Shown: positions 31,792 through 34,193 of the stretch, one piece after another
Layout of the letters: each line of letters begins with the position of its first letter
Numbering within the stretch: the stretch's first letter is position 1
NCBI GenBank assembly: GCA_001931875.2
Contig: MSJH02000802.1
Span: 1-34,193 of the forward strand
DNA: 34,193 nt
Reading direction: 5' to 3'
DNA from: Byssochlamys sp. IMV 00236
Taxonomy: Eukaryota > Ascomycota > Eurotiomycetes > Eurotiales > Thermoascaceae
Made by a program: the position numbers and the translations under genes
Notes under the pieces: generated by a model
What the model was told of the DNA's origin: nothing
Databases searched by the model: none
The model's input: only the letters and a program-made list of their open reading frames with translations

Positions 31792-32205
31792 ATGTCTGAC
31801 ACCGGCCGCAAGGACTTCACCCAGAGTATGTGGCCTTTTGCCCCAAGTCTTCAACAACAAGAAGACCACTCCTTGAGATAATTGATTGAGTCTTTTGCTA
31901 ACGACTTTTTGCAGAGGCTAAGGAGGAGATCACTCCTGACTCTTCCAAGTCCACCCAGGACAAGGTCAAGGAGACCATCACCGACACCACTGACCGCGTC
32001 GCCCGTGGCTTCCAGTCCGATGACAGCAAGTCCACCACCCAGTCGGCCTTTGACAAGACCCAGCGCACCCACGACAACGAGCAGCACGGCGGTGCGGCCT
32101 CTTCCATGTAAGTGCTACCATATCAGCAATTCACATCTCAAAAAGATGCTAACGGCCGACTGCAGTGGTGACAAGGTCAAGAACGCCCTCGGTGTTGGCA
32201 ACTAA
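31792..32205 (+). CDS. awh11: Hsp9/Hsp12-type small stress protein (Awh11-like)
   Basis: Three exons (31,792-31,825; 31,915-32,107; 32,166-32,205) with introns of 89 and 58 nt encode 88 aa. The protein starts MSDTGRKDFTQKAKEEITPD, continues with KSTQDKVKETITDTTDRVA and ends in IGDKVKNALGVGN. This is the Hsp9/Hsp12 family pattern: a conserved N-terminal box, Lys/Glu/Ser/Thr-rich amphipathic repeats, no Cys, and a C-terminal GDK helix. Family members are disordered in solution, form helices on membranes and protect cells during heat, osmotic, oxidative and stationary-phase stress. Aspergillus homologs (awh11) are abundant in conidia. Both introns interrupt the gene at phase-correct points, and the C-terminal exon encodes only 12 residues. 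The TATA box, CCCCT box and CRE-like repeats upstream agree with stress control. It is convergent with the HAUS1-like gene, stop codons 218 bases apart. Confidence 0.93.
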
Positions 32206-32423
32206 GCCTATGCGCTCAGTTCCCGTCTAGATGGAAGGCAACAATTGCCTGGTTGTCAGTCCTCCTTTTTCATGAGTCATGATACCACATCTGAGAACTC
32301 AGTTATTGCTATGTAACTATCACAAACCATAGTTTAATAATAACTCGAAATCTCCTCGAAACATCTCGTTTCTTTTCTTCGTAACAGGAATGCCACAGCT
32401 GTAGCTGTGTTTGTAGTAACTGT

Positions 32424-33296
32424 CTATCCCTCGACCAATCCCTCAAACATCCGATCTCGCCGCCGGATGAGTTGGTTGAGTTCGCGTTCCAGCCGTTTGT
32501 ATTCCAATTTAGCCCCATCGACGTCGGGCGGAAGATAGTGGAATGCCTTAAGTCTCCCCTCGAGCGTACTGACAGTCTCTTTAAGTCGGAGAACGCACTG
32601 TTCTTCTTCCATCAACTGCTGGATAGTGGGACCTCTTGCATTCACAGTTCGTTCGAGACTGGCAATCCTGCTCTGATATTCTCCTGCCTTGGTGCCCAAT
32701 ATCTTCGTGCCCCTATTCCATTCTGCAGTTTGGGCAAGAATATCTGGCGGCGTCTCGTATGCTTCATTCGTCTTGAGCTCTTCGAGCTGTCTTCTTAAAG
32801 AATCCAACTCCTTCTCCAAGTAATTCTGAAGATCCTCAACTCTACGGACCTGTTCCGCAGCATCGAATTCCTCCGTTGTCAACTCGATGATCGCATGTGT
32901 CACGTCTTCCGCGCCCAGTGTTCCCAGCGCGACGGTCGTTTCTGCCAGATCGTCTAGACTCTTTGCTCCCTTCTCATCCAAATAGTCCTCTATTTCATCC
33001 AGGATTTCCTTTTTCTGTGGCGGCTCTGCCTTCTCACGAGCCTTCAATCCTTGTAGAGCTTCTTCGCGCGCGCGGTGGAACAGTGCTGCTTCTTCGTCTG
33101 CTGTGTCGTTGGCGGCTGCGAGTGCGAGCAGGGTCTTGAGTGTGTCTTCATTTCGTTCAAAGGGCGGTACGGGGTTCGGTGCGTATTGTCGGGCTAGCCA
33201 TGAATTGATATATGCCCAGTCTTTGGCCTGGATAGCGGCCTGTCTGGCTTTGGAGGGCGAGATGAGCGGGGAGTCGAGAGGTGATGGGGGATCCAT
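32424..33296 (-). CDS. HAUS1-like augmin complex subunit
   Basis: A single-exon minus-strand gene of 290 aa. The N-terminal part has AAIQAKDWAYINSWLARQY and VPPFERNEDTLKTLLALAA, which match the start of HAUS augmin-like complex subunit 1. The rest is highly charged, with long heptad-like coiled-coil segments at about 155-190 and 205-285 (VEDLQNYLEKELDSL, RLKETVSTLEGRL). Augmin binds spindle microtubules and recruits gamma-tubulin for branching nucleation. Filamentous ascomycetes such as Aspergillus retain the complex although budding yeast lacks it. The length is close to that of HAUS1 elsewhere. The first ATG is immediately followed by the Pro/Ser-rich MDPPSPLDSPLISPSK, with two SP sites that could be mitotic kinase targets. 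It shares a 286 bp divergent promoter with COG6. Confidence 0.82.
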   Translation of the reverse strand: MDPPSPLDSPLISPSKARQAAIQAKDWAYINSWLARQYAPNPVPPFERNEDTLKTLLALAAANDTADEEAALFHRAREEALQGLKAREKAEPPQKKEILDEIEDYLDEKGAKSLDDLAETTVALGTLGAEDVTHAIIELTTEEFDAAEQVRRVEDLQNYLEKELDSLRRQLEELKTNEAYETPPDILAQTAEWNRGTKILGTKAGEYQSRIASLERTVNARGPTIQQLMEEEQCVLRLKETVSTLEGRLKAFHYLPPDVDGAKLEYKRLERELNQLIRRRDRMFEGLVEG

Positions 33297-33582
33297 TGCG
33301 TGAGTGCGTGCGTTATTCTTCCATGAATCCTCAGTATATCCGATCGATGAGGTATCTCAGGTATGAACGGGGAATAGTACAGGCGTGGATAATTATTATT
33401 ATTATTATTTGTCTTTAGAAAGTAAGTAACTAGTTCTCGTGGCAGATGGTCGAACTTGCTTTGGCCATAGGAAGGACGTTTATCCGACCGGATCGGCCCC
33501 CAGGAATATCAGCGGGCAAGTCGACTCCTCCGCAGAGGTGACCATGTAGATGATACAGGTGGCATTGCCGCTCCAGCCCACC
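33297..33582. promoter_or_regulatory. Divergent promoter between HAUS1-like and COG6 genes
   Basis: The 286 bases between two divergent start codons must serve both genes. A TTA/ATT trinucleotide run sits at 33,391-33,410. No TATA box is evident, as is common for housekeeping genes. An in-frame ATG at 33,550 would extend COG6 by 11 residues but is less family-like than 33,583. Confidence 0.6.
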
Positions 33583-34193
33583 ATGACGAGCTACTTTTCG
33601 GCTTCGCCCGCCTTGTCGTCGTCGTCTCCTGTGCTCTCTCCTTCGAACGAGACTCTCTCACCGTCAATCGGCTCTGCGCAACGATCCAACGCCCTTTCCA
33701 ACAGATTAACAAGTGTACTCTCCGCGTCTTATGCGGACTCCGATATACGAGATGCCCTCGAGACATTGGACCGCAGAGGTGTCCATAACACGGCGGATAC
33801 CAGGAGGCAGCTGCGCTTGGATGTTCAGAAGGAGGTGATTGATTGCAATGGCGAGATTGTGAAGGATTTCGGCAAAGTCGCGGATGTGAGATAGTTCCAC
33901 GCCACGGAAAGAAAAAAGAAGTGACGCTAATGGTGGGAATAGCAATTGAAACGCATTGGAACAGTGATCACAAGCTTAAATCGAACATGCGAAGAGATGC
34001 GCAAGCATATCAACCAGGCAAAACAAGAGACGGCCCCGGTTCTAGAGGAAGCCTCCGCGTTGATGTCTCAGAAGCAAGATACCGAGACGAAACAACGCCT
34101 CCTTGATGCTTTCACCAAGCATTTTATAGTCCCGGATGAGGACCTCATTGTCTTGACCTCTGCTGAAGAGCCTGTCAATGATCACTTCTTCGA
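33583..34193 (+). CDS. cog6: COG6, conserved oligomeric Golgi complex subunit 6 (partial)
   Basis: Exon 1 (33,583-33,885) and the beginning of exon 2 (33,943 to the window edge), with a 57 nt GT-AG intron, give 184 residues. The start [15 protein letters not shown], the block [24 protein letters not shown] and [20 protein letters not shown] are typical of fungal COG6 N termini. After the splice, [21 protein letters not shown], and [19 protein letters not shown] with EEPVNDHFF continue the family pattern. COG6 belongs to lobe B of the COG tether, which guides retrograde vesicles within the Golgi and supports glycosylation. The rest, most of an expected 650-700 residues, lies beyond the window. 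ATG 33,583 is preferred because the protein starts there in a family-like way. ATG 33,550 is an alternative. Confidence 0.92.

Overview
The window looks like part of a filamentous ascomycete chromosome, most likely Eurotiales (Aspergillus/Penicillium type). The reasons are short GT-AG introns of about 50-90 nt, a close-packed set of recognisable fungal genes (a Mog1 homolog, an awh11-type Hsp9/12 gene, an augmin HAUS1-like subunit, COG6), and a long AT-rich island with the signature of repeat-induced point mutation (RIP). The genus is inferred from general protein resemblance, not from a search.

Positions 1 to about 15,600 are one extremely AT-rich block with no intact gene. Read through the stop codons, it is a graveyard of Ty3/gypsy LTR retrotransposons. 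Element 1 (1-4386, left end outside the window) keeps gag, zinc knuckle, protease, reverse transcriptase/RNase H, integrase and chromodomain in a single forward frame. Element 2 (about 4617-12719) lies between two 135-138 bp LTRs that differ only by transitions. It holds a second gag/pol set and an extra tract after pol. A further degenerate reading frame, which I could not identify, lies on the minus strand at 12,760-13,905. After it come LTR-like and almost pure A/T sequence. CpA and TpG are nearly absent from the block, apart from a bias towards survival in GCA/TGC context. At 15,600-15,660 a cluster of CCTCGCGA repeats marks a sharp change to normal base composition.

Positions 15,660-18,200 are transitional and hold a dead Tc1/mariner-type transposase (16,457-17,556). 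From 18,227 the window is ordinary euchromatin. A five-exon AIF/FSP1-like NADH flavoprotein (minus) and an MCRA/oleate-hydratase-family flavoprotein (plus) face away from each other across a 1.86 kb intergenic region. They are followed by an unrecognised 359-residue protein with a glycine/alanine-rich hydrophobic segment and a C-terminal PPxY motif, and by a GCNA-type SprT metalloprotease (690 aa). Then come Mog1 (Ran-binding nuclear import factor), an Hsp9/Hsp12-like stress protein with a TATA box and stress-element candidates, a HAUS1-like augmin subunit (minus), and COG6 (plus, cut by the right edge).

The right half is mostly housekeeping: DNA-protein crosslink repair, nuclear import, spindle assembly, Golgi trafficking and stress protection. 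The two flavoproteins nearest the heterochromatic island are more accessory in character. They may be a small lipid/redox pair. No CRISPR array, rRNA or convincing tRNA was seen.
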